A stretch of DNA of 6,115 nucleotides from Bog-473 sp052148295 (GTDB taxonomy: Bacteria; Actinomycetota; Acidimicrobiia; Acidimicrobiales; RAAP-2). The translations under genes were made by a program, and so were the position numbers. Below the pieces are notes generated by a model. The model had not been told where the DNA came from. It made no database searches and saw nothing but the letters and a program-made list of their open reading frames with translations. The DNA lies in the NCBI GenBank assembly GCA_052148295.1, contig JBKQIP010000251.1, positions 1 through 6,115 of the forward strand, in the 5' to 3' direction. Of the stretch, positions 1 through 5,377 are shown piece by piece. Every line of letters starts with the position of its first letter. Position 1 is the stretch's first letter.

Positions 1-89
1 CTCCCTCCACGCAAGGCTTTTGCCTGGTCACAGGATGGCCTGGTGGTGAAGGGATTGCCTGGTGAGGGGCTCTAGGCTGGTGGCGGCCC
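1..89. other. Upstream region of tRNA-Thr, no gene supported
   Basis: No gene can be supported here. The first + frame is open from position 1 to a TAG at 73-75 (24 codons) and could be the tail of an upstream gene, but its third-position GC is only about 60%, well below the neighbours, so I do not call it. The heptamer GCCTGGT occurs three times (22-28, 38-44, 57-63), and the longer TTGCCTGGT occurs at 20-28 and 55-63. TAGGCT at 73-78 has the TANNNT pattern of an actinobacterial -10 box and lies 12 nt before the tRNA, but no good -35 sits at the usual distance. Confidence 0.4.
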
Positions 90-162
90 GCCCGAGTAGC
101 TCAGTTGGCAGAGCACTTCACTTGTAATGAAGATGTCGCGGGTTCGATTCCTGCCTCGGGCT
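90..162 (+). tRNA. tRNA-Thr (anticodon TGT)
   Basis: A complete cloverleaf can be folded. The acceptor stem is GCCCGAG (90-96) with CTCGGGC (155-161). The D arm is GCTC/GAGC (99-102, 111-114) around AGTTGGCA. The anticodon stem is CTTCA/TGAAG (116-120, 128-132) with loop CTTGTAA, giving anticodon TGT (123-125), which reads ACA threonine codons. The variable loop is 5 nt. The T arm is GCGGG/CCTGC (138-142, 150-154) with loop TTCGATT and one G-U pair. The discriminator base is T162, and CCA is not encoded (CTC follows). The length is 73 nt, standard for class I tRNAs. The 3' half of the acceptor stem appears to be the first copy of a tandem repeat that continues downstream. Confidence 0.97.
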
Positions 163-237
163 CTCTGCCTCGGTTTCGCTCCCCGGGCTCGCTGTCCCGG
201 GCTCGCTGTCCCGGGCGCGCCGCCCCGGGCGCGCTGC
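154..237. repeat. 14-nt GC-rich tandem repeat starting in the tRNA-Thr 3' end
   Basis: Four consecutive 14-nt units fill 182-237: two identical copies of CCCGGGCTCGCTGT (182-195, 196-209), then CCCGGGCGCGCCGC (210-223) and CCCGGGCGCGCTGC (224-237). Shifting the phase by one base shows that the tRNA 3' end at 154-167 (CCTCGGGCTCTCTG) matches the unit at 181-194 (CCCCGGGCTCGCTG) in 12 of 14 positions. A degraded 13-nt copy (168-180) lies between them. The period therefore seems to begin inside the tRNA acceptor stem. Every clean unit carries the palindrome CCCGGG, so adjacent units can pair with each other. The array fills nearly the whole space between the tRNA and the convergent gene that ends at 246. 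Confidence 0.85.
214..235 (-). terminator. Possible hairpin terminator without a U-tract
   Basis: GCGCGCC (215-221) and GGCGCGC (228-234) are perfectly complementary around a 6-nt loop, and a G-U pair extends the stem outward. On the - strand the stem begins about 10 nt after the stop codon of the DUF2254 gene. On the + strand it lies about 50 nt after the tRNA. It could therefore end transcription from both sides of this convergent junction. No run of T follows on either strand, so it is not a classical intrinsic terminator. The fold is seen directly; the function is inferred. Confidence 0.35.
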
Positions 238-245
238 GACCCCGA

Positions 246-1559
246 TCAGCCGGCGCCGAGGCGGTCGGGCGTCAGCGCCCACTCCCGGGCCTCCCGGTCG
301 AGGGATTCCCGGGCGACCTCCCGGATCAGGCGCTCGCGGTGCCGGTCGATGATGCCGGTCCGGTCGGCCGTGGCCGAGGCGGCCACGTCGTCGTAGACGC
401 CGAGGAGGCGGCGCGACATCTGGGGGGAGCCGCTGCCGTAACGCTCGATCTCCCGGAACGACAATTCCACCACACGATCCCAGGAGGTCTCGAGAAGGAC
501 GAGCCGAACGTCACCGGACGGGCCCACGTAGTAGCCCGACGGATCGGGCCGGGACCCGACGTGGCCGAGAATGTCGCCGATGCGGTCCAAGGCCTGGGAC
601 GCCGTCGTGGGATCGTTGACCGCCGGGGACAGGGCCCGGATGGCGATGTCGACCAGCTGGCGGAGGCCGTAGCGCATGTCCTGGTACAGCGTGCGCGCCG
701 CGGCGAGATCGAGGCAGGCCAGGATCTCCCCCGTCGCCGGCACCGTGCCGCCGTGGACCTCGGCGAACGCCAGGCCCGTCGGGATGAAGGTCCCCACCTC
801 GACGAGCAAGCGCAGCACGCAGCCGTGGTGGTCGGCCAGGCGCACCAGCCGGGCCTGGTCGAGGCCGTCGAGCACCGCACCGCGGTGGGCGAAGTGGACC
901 AGCGCCGGCGCCTCCACCAGAGCCGGCGCGGAGGCGTCGACGTAGTTGGAGGTCACGGGGAAGGCGGAATCGACCGAGTGCAGGGTCTCGTGGTGGATCG
1001 TCTCGATGACGAAGGTGACCCGCATGGAGCGCACCGTGCCGTTGACGAACACCACGAAGACGAAGACGCTGACCAGCACCAGGACGAAGGCCAGGCCCAC
1101 GGCGGCCGCCGGGACGACGCCGGTGGTGCCCAGGCCCGCCAGCACGACCAGCGCGTACACGAAGGTGGCGATGAAGGACGACAGGGCGACCTTGGTGACC
1201 GGCTTGCGCACGAAGGTGCGCAGGACCCGGGGCGTGAACTGCGTGCTCGCCATCTGCAGCGCGACCAGGGTGATGGAGAACACCACGCCGGTGAAGGTGA
1301 GCAGGGCGGTGGCGATGGTGCTGAGCAGCGCCCGGGCGTCGTCGATGTTGGTCGAGAGCAGATGGAAGCGCCCCACGAACCCCGGCGAGTGATGCACCAG
1401 AACCGAGGCCACGACGCACGCGGCCAGGGAGGCCACGGCCGGCCAGAGCCACAGGGATTCCAGCCGCCACTCACGGAGATGGGCCCGGCGAGAGCTGCCG
1501 ACCACCGGGACCCGGGCCCGGACCGTGGCCCCGGTGGCACCGGTGGCCTCGGTGGTCAC
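246..1559 (-). CDS. DUF2254 family predicted membrane protein
   Basis: Predicted 437-residue integral membrane protein of the DUF2254 family, whose biochemical function is unknown. The N-terminal half has four probable membrane helices (about residues 36-56, 78-101, 124-144, 148-172). Between TM2 and TM3 is the family-typical stretch containing LVALQMASTQFTPRVLRTF (98-116). The soluble C-terminal half contains the hallmark RQLVDIAIRALSPAVNDP (300-317), followed by a conserved TTASQALDRI. The GTG start is chosen because it overlaps the stop of the upstream antiporter as GTGA (1556-1559), because the hydrophobic region follows directly, and because a GAGG lies about 10 nt upstream. The open frame extends further upstream, but that part only shadows the antiporter. 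Coupling to a cation/proton antiporter suggests a role in ion or envelope homeostasis, which is an inference. The family assignment is firm; the function is not known. Confidence 0.9.
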   Translation of the reverse strand: MTTEATGATGATVRARVPVVGSSRRAHLREWRLESLWLWPAVASLAACVVASVLVHHSPGFVGRFHLLSTNIDDARALLSTIATALLTFTGVVFSITLVALQMASTQFTPRVLRTFVRKPVTKVALSSFIATFVYALVVLAGLGTTGVVPAAAVGLAFVLVLVSVFVFVVFVNGTVRSMRVTFVIETIHHETLHSVDSAFPVTSNYVDASAPALVEAPALVHFAHRGAVLDGLDQARLVRLADHHGCVLRLLVEVGTFIPTGLAFAEVHGGTVPATGEILACLDLAAARTLYQDMRYGLRQLVDIAIRALSPAVNDPTTASQALDRIGDILGHVGSRPDPSGYYVGPSGDVRLVLLETSWDRVVELSFREIERYGSGSPQMSRRLLGVYDDVAASATADRTGIIDRHRERLIREVARESLDREAREWALTPDRLGAG

Positions 1560-2803
1560 AAGGCGTCGTCCTCGTACCGTGCGGGATCGTCGGTGCCACC
1601 GGCGTCGGGCGTGGATTCCGCCCCGGTGGGAGTGATGGCGCCGCTCCGGCGCAGGCGGCCCAGGCCGAGCATGGGAAACAGCAGCACGGACACCATGCCG
1701 GCGCCCACGAGGGCCGCCGCGTTCACCGGGCGCATGCGGCCCAGCGACACCCCCAGGGTCGTGATGACGACGATGAGGGGTAGGCCGGTCGACGAGAACA
1801 GCGCGAAGGGAACACGCTCGGGCTTGATCAGGGTCGACCGGTAGAGCACCAGCGCCGGCAGGCCGCGCACGACCAGGAACAGCGCGAGGAAGAGAGGGAC
1901 GCGGAGGAACGCGCTGGGGGAGCTGGTCAGCGCGTGCAGGTTGAAGTTGATCCCGCTGACGATGAAGAAGATCGGGATGAGAAAGCCGTAGCCGATGGCC
2001 TCGAGCTTGCCTTTGATCTCGGTGCTGTCCTCCCCCACGGTGAAGAGGCGGACGACCACGCCGGCGGAGAAGGCTCCGAGCAGGACGTCGAGACCGAGCT
2101 TGTACGCCAGGAAGACCAACAGAATGACGAACAGGACCGAGACCCGGACCGGGAGCTGTGTGCTCGAGTGCAGGTGGCGGCGCAGGAGCGCCACGATCCT
2201 CGGGGGATGGCTCCGCACGGCGAGCAGCGCGCATCCCACCGCCACCAGGACGAAGAGCGCCAGCAGGGCGGTGGTGACACGCGGGTCCTTCTTGGTCAGG
2301 AGGATGGCCACGGCCAGAATGGGCCCGAACTCCCCTGCCGTCCCCGCGGCCAGGAAGTACGCGCCGAACTTCGTCTCGAGCAGGCCGGCGTCACGCATCA
2401 TGGGCACCAGGGTGCCGAGGGCAGTGGTGGTCAGGGCCAGTCCCACGATGACCGTATCGAGCGCCAGGCCGGTGCGGACCAGGGCGAAGGCCAACCCCAG
2501 GGCGATGGCCACGGAGATCAGCCACCCGAGGATCCCCAGTCGCAGGGGCTTGCCCTTGATTCGTTGCAGGTCGAGCTCGTAGCCGGCCAGGAACATGAGG
2601 AAGGTCAGGCCCATGTCCGAGAGCGCGTTCACCACCGAGGTGGGATGGGCCCAATTCAGGACCCACGGGCCGACCAGGATCCCGAAGAAGAGGAGCAACA
2701 CGATGTCGGGCACGTTGAACCGCTTGAGCCGCTCGGCCAGGAGCGGGCAGATCACCGCGATGGCGGCGATCAGGGCGAGCGAGGGGAGCGAGGTCTCGAT
2801 CAT
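1556..2803 (-). CDS. CPA2-family cation/proton antiporter
   Basis: Predicted 415-residue membrane protein of the Na_H_Exchanger (CPA2, KefB/GerN-like) family, expected to exchange H+ for Na+ or K+ across the cytoplasmic membrane. Around a dozen hydrophobic segments span about residues 5-382. Family landmarks are FFGILVGPW (39-47), FLAGYELDL (71-79), GAFSAGVVV (243-251) and PIFFIVSGINF (277-287). The ion-site helix carries GTAGEFGPIL (154-163), where characterised members have DD, ND or QD; Glu158 is the likely acidic residue. There is no C-terminal TrkA-N or USP domain, only a short acidic tail (about 387-415), so this is a minimal-length antiporter. The start is ATG; the upstream sequence has only a weak Shine-Dalgarno match (GGCGGA, about 14 nt away). 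Its stop overlaps the start of the DUF2254 gene. The transported ion cannot be read from the sequence. Confidence 0.92.
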   Translation of the reverse strand: MIETSLPSLALIAAIAVICPLLAERLKRFNVPDIVLLLFFGILVGPWVLNWAHPTSVVNALSDMGLTFLMFLAGYELDLQRIKGKPLRLGILGWLISVAIALGLAFALVRTGLALDTVIVGLALTTTALGTLVPMMRDAGLLETKFGAYFLAAGTAGEFGPILAVAILLTKKDPRVTTALLALFVLVAVGCALLAVRSHPPRIVALLRRHLHSSTQLPVRVSVLFVILLVFLAYKLGLDVLLGAFSAGVVVRLFTVGEDSTEIKGKLEAIGYGFLIPIFFIVSGINFNLHALTSSPSAFLRVPLFLALFLVVRGLPALVLYRSTLIKPERVPFALFSSTGLPLIVVITTLGVSLGRMRPVNAAALVGAGMVSVLLFPMLGLGRLRRSGAITPTGAESTPDAGGTDDPARYEDDAL

Positions 2804-2926
2804 GGGGCGCAGCCGTTCCGCCCGGTGAGCTGTCGGCCGCCTGCCATCGGGGCAACGCTACCTGCGAGGGACCCGGAGGGAAGGCATGGGCACCCGGCAC
2901 CGGGCGCCCGCCTAGCATCACGGATT

Positions 2927-2996
2927 TTCACCGGCCGTCGTTCACCGGCAGTCGTTCAGCGGCCGTCGTTCACCCGCCGTCGTTCACCGGCAGACA
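2927..2996. repeat. 14-nt tandem repeat in the mscL leader
   Basis: Five successive 14-nt units start with TTCA: TTCACCGGCCGTCG (2927-2940), TTCACCGGCAGTCG (2941-2954), TTCAGCGGCCGTCG (2955-2968), TTCACCCGCCGTCG (2969-2982) and a diverging last copy TTCACCGGCAGACA (2983-2996). Full copies differ at only one or two positions. The array ends exactly where the Shine-Dalgarno sequence of mscL begins. It is non-coding on the + strand with respect to mscL. Its sequence is unrelated to the 14-nt array after the tRNA. It could be replication slippage, a set of protein-binding sites, or a structured leader. Confidence 0.9.
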
Positions 2997-3002
2997 AGGA
3001 GG
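2996..3002 (+). promoter_or_regulatory. Shine-Dalgarno site of mscL
   Basis: AAGGAGG is a near-perfect anti-16S match placed 6 nt before GTG 3009. It decides the start codon of mscL and lies immediately after the tandem repeat. It is the strongest ribosome binding site in the window. Confidence 0.85.
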
Positions 3003-3008
3003 GCACCC

Positions 3009-3431
3009 GTGCTGAAGCAGTTCAAACAATTCCTCTTGAGGGGCAACGTCGTCGATCTGGCCGTCGCCGTGGTGGTGGGTGCCGCGTTCACCGCCGTCAT
3101 CGCCGCCTTCGTCAAGGACCTCGTCACCCCCCTCATCGGCGCCATCTTCCGCCAACCGGACTTCTCGAGCCTCACCTTCACGGTGAACCATTCCCAGTTC
3201 AACTACGGCTCGTTCCTCAACGCCCTGATCTCGTTCGTCCTCGTCGCCGCGGTCGTCTTCTTCGCCGTGGTGATCCCGCTCACCCGCGTCCTGCACCGAC
3301 TCAACCTCCTCCCGGCCGAGACGCCGGCGCCCGTGACCAAGTCCTGTCCCGAGTGCATCAGCGACATCCCCGCCGAGGCCCGCCGTTGCGCCTTCTGCAC
3401 CAGCGAGCTGGCGCCCGGCACCGCCGCGTGA
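3009..3431 (+). CDS. mscL: Large-conductance mechanosensitive channel MscL with cysteine-rich tail
   Basis: A 140-residue MscL, the homopentameric inner-membrane channel that opens under membrane tension and releases solutes during hypo-osmotic shock. The N-terminal amphipathic helix (MLKQFKQFLL) leads into the diagnostic RGNVVDLAVAVVVGAAF (11-27) of TM1, the pore-lining helix. A periplasmic loop follows (about 46-68), then TM2 (about 69-92). Instead of the usual acidic C-terminal helical bundle, the tail carries CPEC (113-116) and CAFC (127-130), a four-cysteine zinc-ribbon-like unit in the cytoplasm. GTG 3009 is chosen because AAGGAGG lies 6 nt upstream and the protein then begins like other MscL proteins. 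The gene is divergent from the antiporter and convergent with rlmB, with 1 nt between stops. MscL identity is certain; metal binding by the tail is inferred. Confidence 0.97.
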   Translation: MLKQFKQFLLRGNVVDLAVAVVVGAAFTAVIAAFVKDLVTPLIGAIFRQPDFSSLTFTVNHSQFNYGSFLNALISFVLVAAVVFFAVVIPLTRVLHRLNLLPAETPAPVTKSCPECISDIPAEARRCAFCTSELAPGTAA

Positions 3432-3432
3432 C

Positions 3433-4227
3433 CTATCCCCCCGCCCTCTGGCGCGCCACCTCGAAGAAGGCGACCGCGCCGGCGACCCCGACATTGAGCG
3501 AGGGCAGCGCGCCGTGGTGGGGTATCGAGACCACGGCGTCGCAGCGGCGTCGCACCAGGGGCGCCAGGCCCTTGTCCTCGCTGCCCACCACCACCGCCAC
3601 CGGTCCGGCCCCGAGGGGGAGGTCGTAGAGGGACCGGGCCGATTCGCCGGCCAGGCCCACCGACCACACGTCGAAGTCGGTGAGCACCGACAGGGCCGCC
3701 GGTATGCCGCCCACCACCGCGAAGGCCAGGTGCTCTATGGCTCCGGCCGCGGTCTTGGTCACCGTCGGCGAGAGCCGGGCCGAGCGATGACGGGGCAAGA
3801 CCACCCCGGTCACCCCGGCGCACTCGGCGCTGCGCAGCAGCGCGCCCAGATTCCGCGGGTCGGTGATCCCGGCCGCCACCAGCAAGAAGGGCGGCACGCC
3901 CTTCGTGCTCGGCGCGCACAGGTCCTCGAGGGCCACCGGCTCCACCGGCCGGGCCTGGGCGATGACGCCCTGGGGGGCTTCGGTGCGGGCCTGGGCATCG
4001 AGCCGCGGGCGGGGCACGGACTCCACCGGGACCCGCAGGCGGGCCGCCCGCTCCTCGATCCCGTCGAGGAGCGGCGAGGGATCCTGGTCCTGGGCCATCA
4101 GGATCTTGCGCACCGTGCGGCGGCCGACCGTCAGCAGCTCGAGGACGGCCCGGCGTCCCTCCACCTGGTCGCCACCGAGCTCGTCGGACCCGGCCCGGGC
4201 CGGCCTGCCGCGGCGGGGGGAGCTCAC
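3433..4227 (-). CDS. rlmB: 23S rRNA (guanosine-2'-O)-methyltransferase, RlmB/TrmH family
   Basis: A 264-residue SPOUT-class RNA methyltransferase. RlmB methylates the 2'-hydroxyl of G2251 (E. coli numbering) in the 23S rRNA P-loop, using S-adenosylmethionine. After a basic N-terminal tail, a substrate-binding domain covers about residues 20-95. The catalytic knot domain then shows the three TrmH-family motifs: DPRNLGALLRSAECAG (123-138, with the catalytic-type Arg132), VVVGSEDKGL (212-221, Glu217) and SIPHHGALPSLNVGVAGA (234-251, Ser243 and Asn245). The GTG start is chosen because it overlaps the ispF stop as GTGA (4224-4227); the longer open frame upstream only shadows ispF and ispD. The gene is translationally coupled to ispF and ends the carD-ispD-ispF run. 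Exact target specificity (RlmB or a paralogue) is assigned from gene order and length, so the symbol is less sure than the family. Confidence 0.92.
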   Translation of the reverse strand: MSSPRRGRPARAGSDELGGDQVEGRRAVLELLTVGRRTVRKILMAQDQDPSPLLDGIEERAARLRVPVESVPRPRLDAQARTEAPQGVIAQARPVEPVALEDLCAPSTKGVPPFLLVAAGITDPRNLGALLRSAECAGVTGVVLPRHRSARLSPTVTKTAAGAIEHLAFAVVGGIPAALSVLTDFDVWSVGLAGESARSLYDLPLGAGPVAVVVGSEDKGLAPLVRRRCDAVVSIPHHGALPSLNVGVAGAVAFFEVARQRAGG

Positions 4228-4694
4228 GTCTCGTCCAGGAGCACGATGGCCAGGCAGGCGATGCCTTCGGCCCGGCCCAGGGCACCCAGGCCCTCGGCGC
4301 GGGTCGCCTTGACCGAGACGGGAGCCCGCAGCACCGAGGAGAGCCTGACCGCCATGGCATCGGTGTGGGGGGCCAGCCGGGGTGCCTCTGCCATCACCGT
4401 GCAATCCGCGTTGACGCAGGCGAAGCCCCGGTCGGTCGCCATGGCCACCACCCGGGTCAACAGGTCCACGCTGTCCGCTTCGGCCCAGCGCGCCTCGGTG
4501 TCGGGGAAATGGCGCCCCAGATCCCCCAGGCCGACGGCGCCGAGCACGGCATCGGCCAGGGCGTGGCACACGGCGTCGGCGTCGCTGTGGCCGGCCAGGC
4601 CGCGGGCACCCTCGATGACCACGCCACCGAGGACCAAGGGGCGGTGGGGGTCGCGGGAGAACGGGTGGATGTCGAGGCCCTGGCCGATCCGCAT
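4224..4694 (-). CDS. ispF: 2-C-methyl-D-erythritol 2,4-cyclodiphosphate synthase
   Basis: A 156-residue IspF, the trimeric MEP-pathway enzyme that cyclises CDP-methylerythritol 2-phosphate to methylerythritol cyclodiphosphate with release of CMP. The N-terminus has GQGLDIHPF with metal ligands Asp8 and His10, and His44 in VCHALADAVLGA is the third ligand. HSDAD (36-40) and DLGRHFPDT (58-66) are further family blocks. The nucleotide-binding motif near the C-terminus reads VKATRAEGLGALGRAEGIAC (128-147), where many members have a run of two or three threonines before the Glu. A clear GGAGG (4705-4701 on the - strand), encoded by the last Gly codons of ispD, lies 6 nt before the ATG and fixes the start. 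It sits 2 nt after the ispD stop and overlaps rlmB, so coupled expression is likely. Confidence 0.97.
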   Translation of the reverse strand: MRIGQGLDIHPFSRDPHRPLVLGGVVIEGARGLAGHSDADAVCHALADAVLGAVGLGDLGRHFPDTEARWAEADSVDLLTRVVAMATDRGFACVNADCTVMAEAPRLAPHTDAMAVRLSSVLRAPVSVKATRAEGLGALGRAEGIACLAIVLLDET

Positions 4695-4696
4695 GC

Positions 4697-5359
4697 TCAG
4701 CCTCCGAGATACCGCTCGGCCGTGCGCAGGTCGGCCTGCGTGGTGATCTTGAGGTTGCGGGCGTCGCCCGGGACGACGCGGACGCGGGCGCCCAGCAGCT
4801 CGACCAGCGCGGCATCGTCGGTGGCGTCGGCGCCCGAGGCGTGAGCCCGCCGGAGCAGGTCGGCCCGGAAGGCCTGCGGGGTCTGGACGGCCACCAGCTC
4901 GCTGCGGTCGAGGGTCTCCGTCACCACCTCGCCCGCCACCCGCTTGATGGTGTCGCTGACGGGGATGGCGCAGATGGCGGCTCCGGTCTCGTCCCCGGCG
5001 CCGTTCCCGTCGCCGTCCCCGCTCACGGCGGCGATCACGGCGTCGAAGAGGGCCCGGGGGGCGAGGGGACGCGCCGCATCGTGCACGACGATCACGTCGG
5101 CGCTGCCGGGGACGGCGGCCAGGCCGCACCGGACCGAGGCCGCCCGGGTCGGGCCCCCGCCGACCACCCGGTCCGCCCCGCAGTCATCGCGGCCCTCGGA
5201 GCCCGGGGGCACCACGAGGACGACGCCGGAGGCGCCGGGCCGGCACGCCTCCACCGACCACTGGGCCACCGGGCGGCCCACCAGCAGGTCGAACTGCTTG
5301 AGCCGGCCGAAGCGCCGACCCGTGCCCCCGGCCACCACGATCGCCCACACCTGTGCCAC
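4697..5359 (-). CDS. ispD: 2-C-methyl-D-erythritol 4-phosphate cytidylyltransferase
   Basis: A 220-residue IspD, which couples CTP with methylerythritol 4-phosphate in the third step of the MEP isoprenoid pathway. Visible motifs are the CTP-binding AGGTGRRFG (10-18) and KQF (21-23), GGGPTRAASVRCGL (67-80), VHDAARPL (92-99), PVSDTIKR (133-140), LDRSELVAVQTPQAF (150-164), TDDAALVE (180-187) and NLKITTQADL (202-211). By alignment with the E. coli enzyme, Arg16, Lys21, Arg152 and Lys204 occupy the key positions. Residues 113-126 form a Gly/Asp-rich low-complexity loop that is probably flexible. The start is GTG 5359, 18 nt after the carD stop, with no clear Shine-Dalgarno; a second GTG nine bases further in (5350) is possible. 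The product is a separate IspD, not the IspDF fusion seen in some bacteria. Confidence 0.96.
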   Translation of the reverse strand: MAQVWAIVVAGGTGRRFGRLKQFDLLVGRPVAQWSVEACRPGASGVVLVVPPGSEGRDDCGADRVVGGGPTRAASVRCGLAAVPGSADVIVVHDAARPLAPRALFDAVIAAVSGDGDGNGAGDETGAAICAIPVSDTIKRVAGEVVTETLDRSELVAVQTPQAFRADLLRRAHASGADATDDAALVELLGARVRVVPGDARNLKITTQADLRTAERYLGG

Positions 5360-5377
5360 CGCGCCGCTGCGCCGTTG

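Larger units (their letters stand above)
2804..3008. promoter_or_regulatory. Divergent intergenic region between antiporter and mscL
   Basis: This 205-bp region must hold promoters for both directions. Toward mscL, TAGCAT (2913-2918) fits the actinobacterial -10 pattern TANNNT, but there is no convincing -35. If it is used, transcription would begin near 2925 and almost the whole leader would consist of the 14-nt repeat array. Toward the antiporter, TAGCGT on the - strand (2860-2855) is a similarly weak candidate. A perfect 10-bp palindrome CGGGCGCCCG lies at 2901-2910, directly before the first -10 candidate, and could be an operator or simply GC-rich sequence. All promoter calls here are tentative. 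Confidence 0.35.

Noticed and set aside
1..75. C-terminal end of an upstream gene in the first + frame
   Set aside because: Only 24 codons are visible, third-position GC is lower than in the real genes, and no domain can be recognised. It remains possible but unsupported.
154..237. CRISPR array
   Set aside because: The units are 14 nt, directly adjacent with no unique spacers, and there are no cas genes. The same reasoning excludes 2927-2996.
90..245. Prophage or integrative element attachment site at the tRNA-Thr 3' end
   Set aside because: No integrase, mobile gene or second exact tRNA 3' copy is visible; the short similar units are explained better by tandem slippage.
105..1844. A 579-codon open frame on the + strand starting inside the tRNA
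   Set aside because: It lies antisense to the DUF2254 and antiporter genes, begins within a tRNA, and its product is Arg/Gly/His-rich without any recognisable domain. It is a high-GC shadow frame.
1560..2234. N-terminal extension of the DUF2254 frame by 225 codons
   Set aside because: The extension overlaps the antiporter gene, is rich in Arg and Pro, and precedes the natural GTG at the 4-nt overlap. The family protein begins after it.
1934..3628. A 564-codon + strand open frame running across the antiporter, the intergenic region and mscL
   Set aside because: It covers three confidently assigned regions in the wrong frame or strand, and the product is low complexity (Gln, Asp, Gly, Arg). 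The mscL frame inside the same stretch is clearly the real one.
4228..4815. N-terminal extension of the rlmB frame over ispF and part of ispD
   Set aside because: The extension has no methyltransferase features and shadows two well-supported genes; the GTG at 4227 gives a normal-length RlmB.
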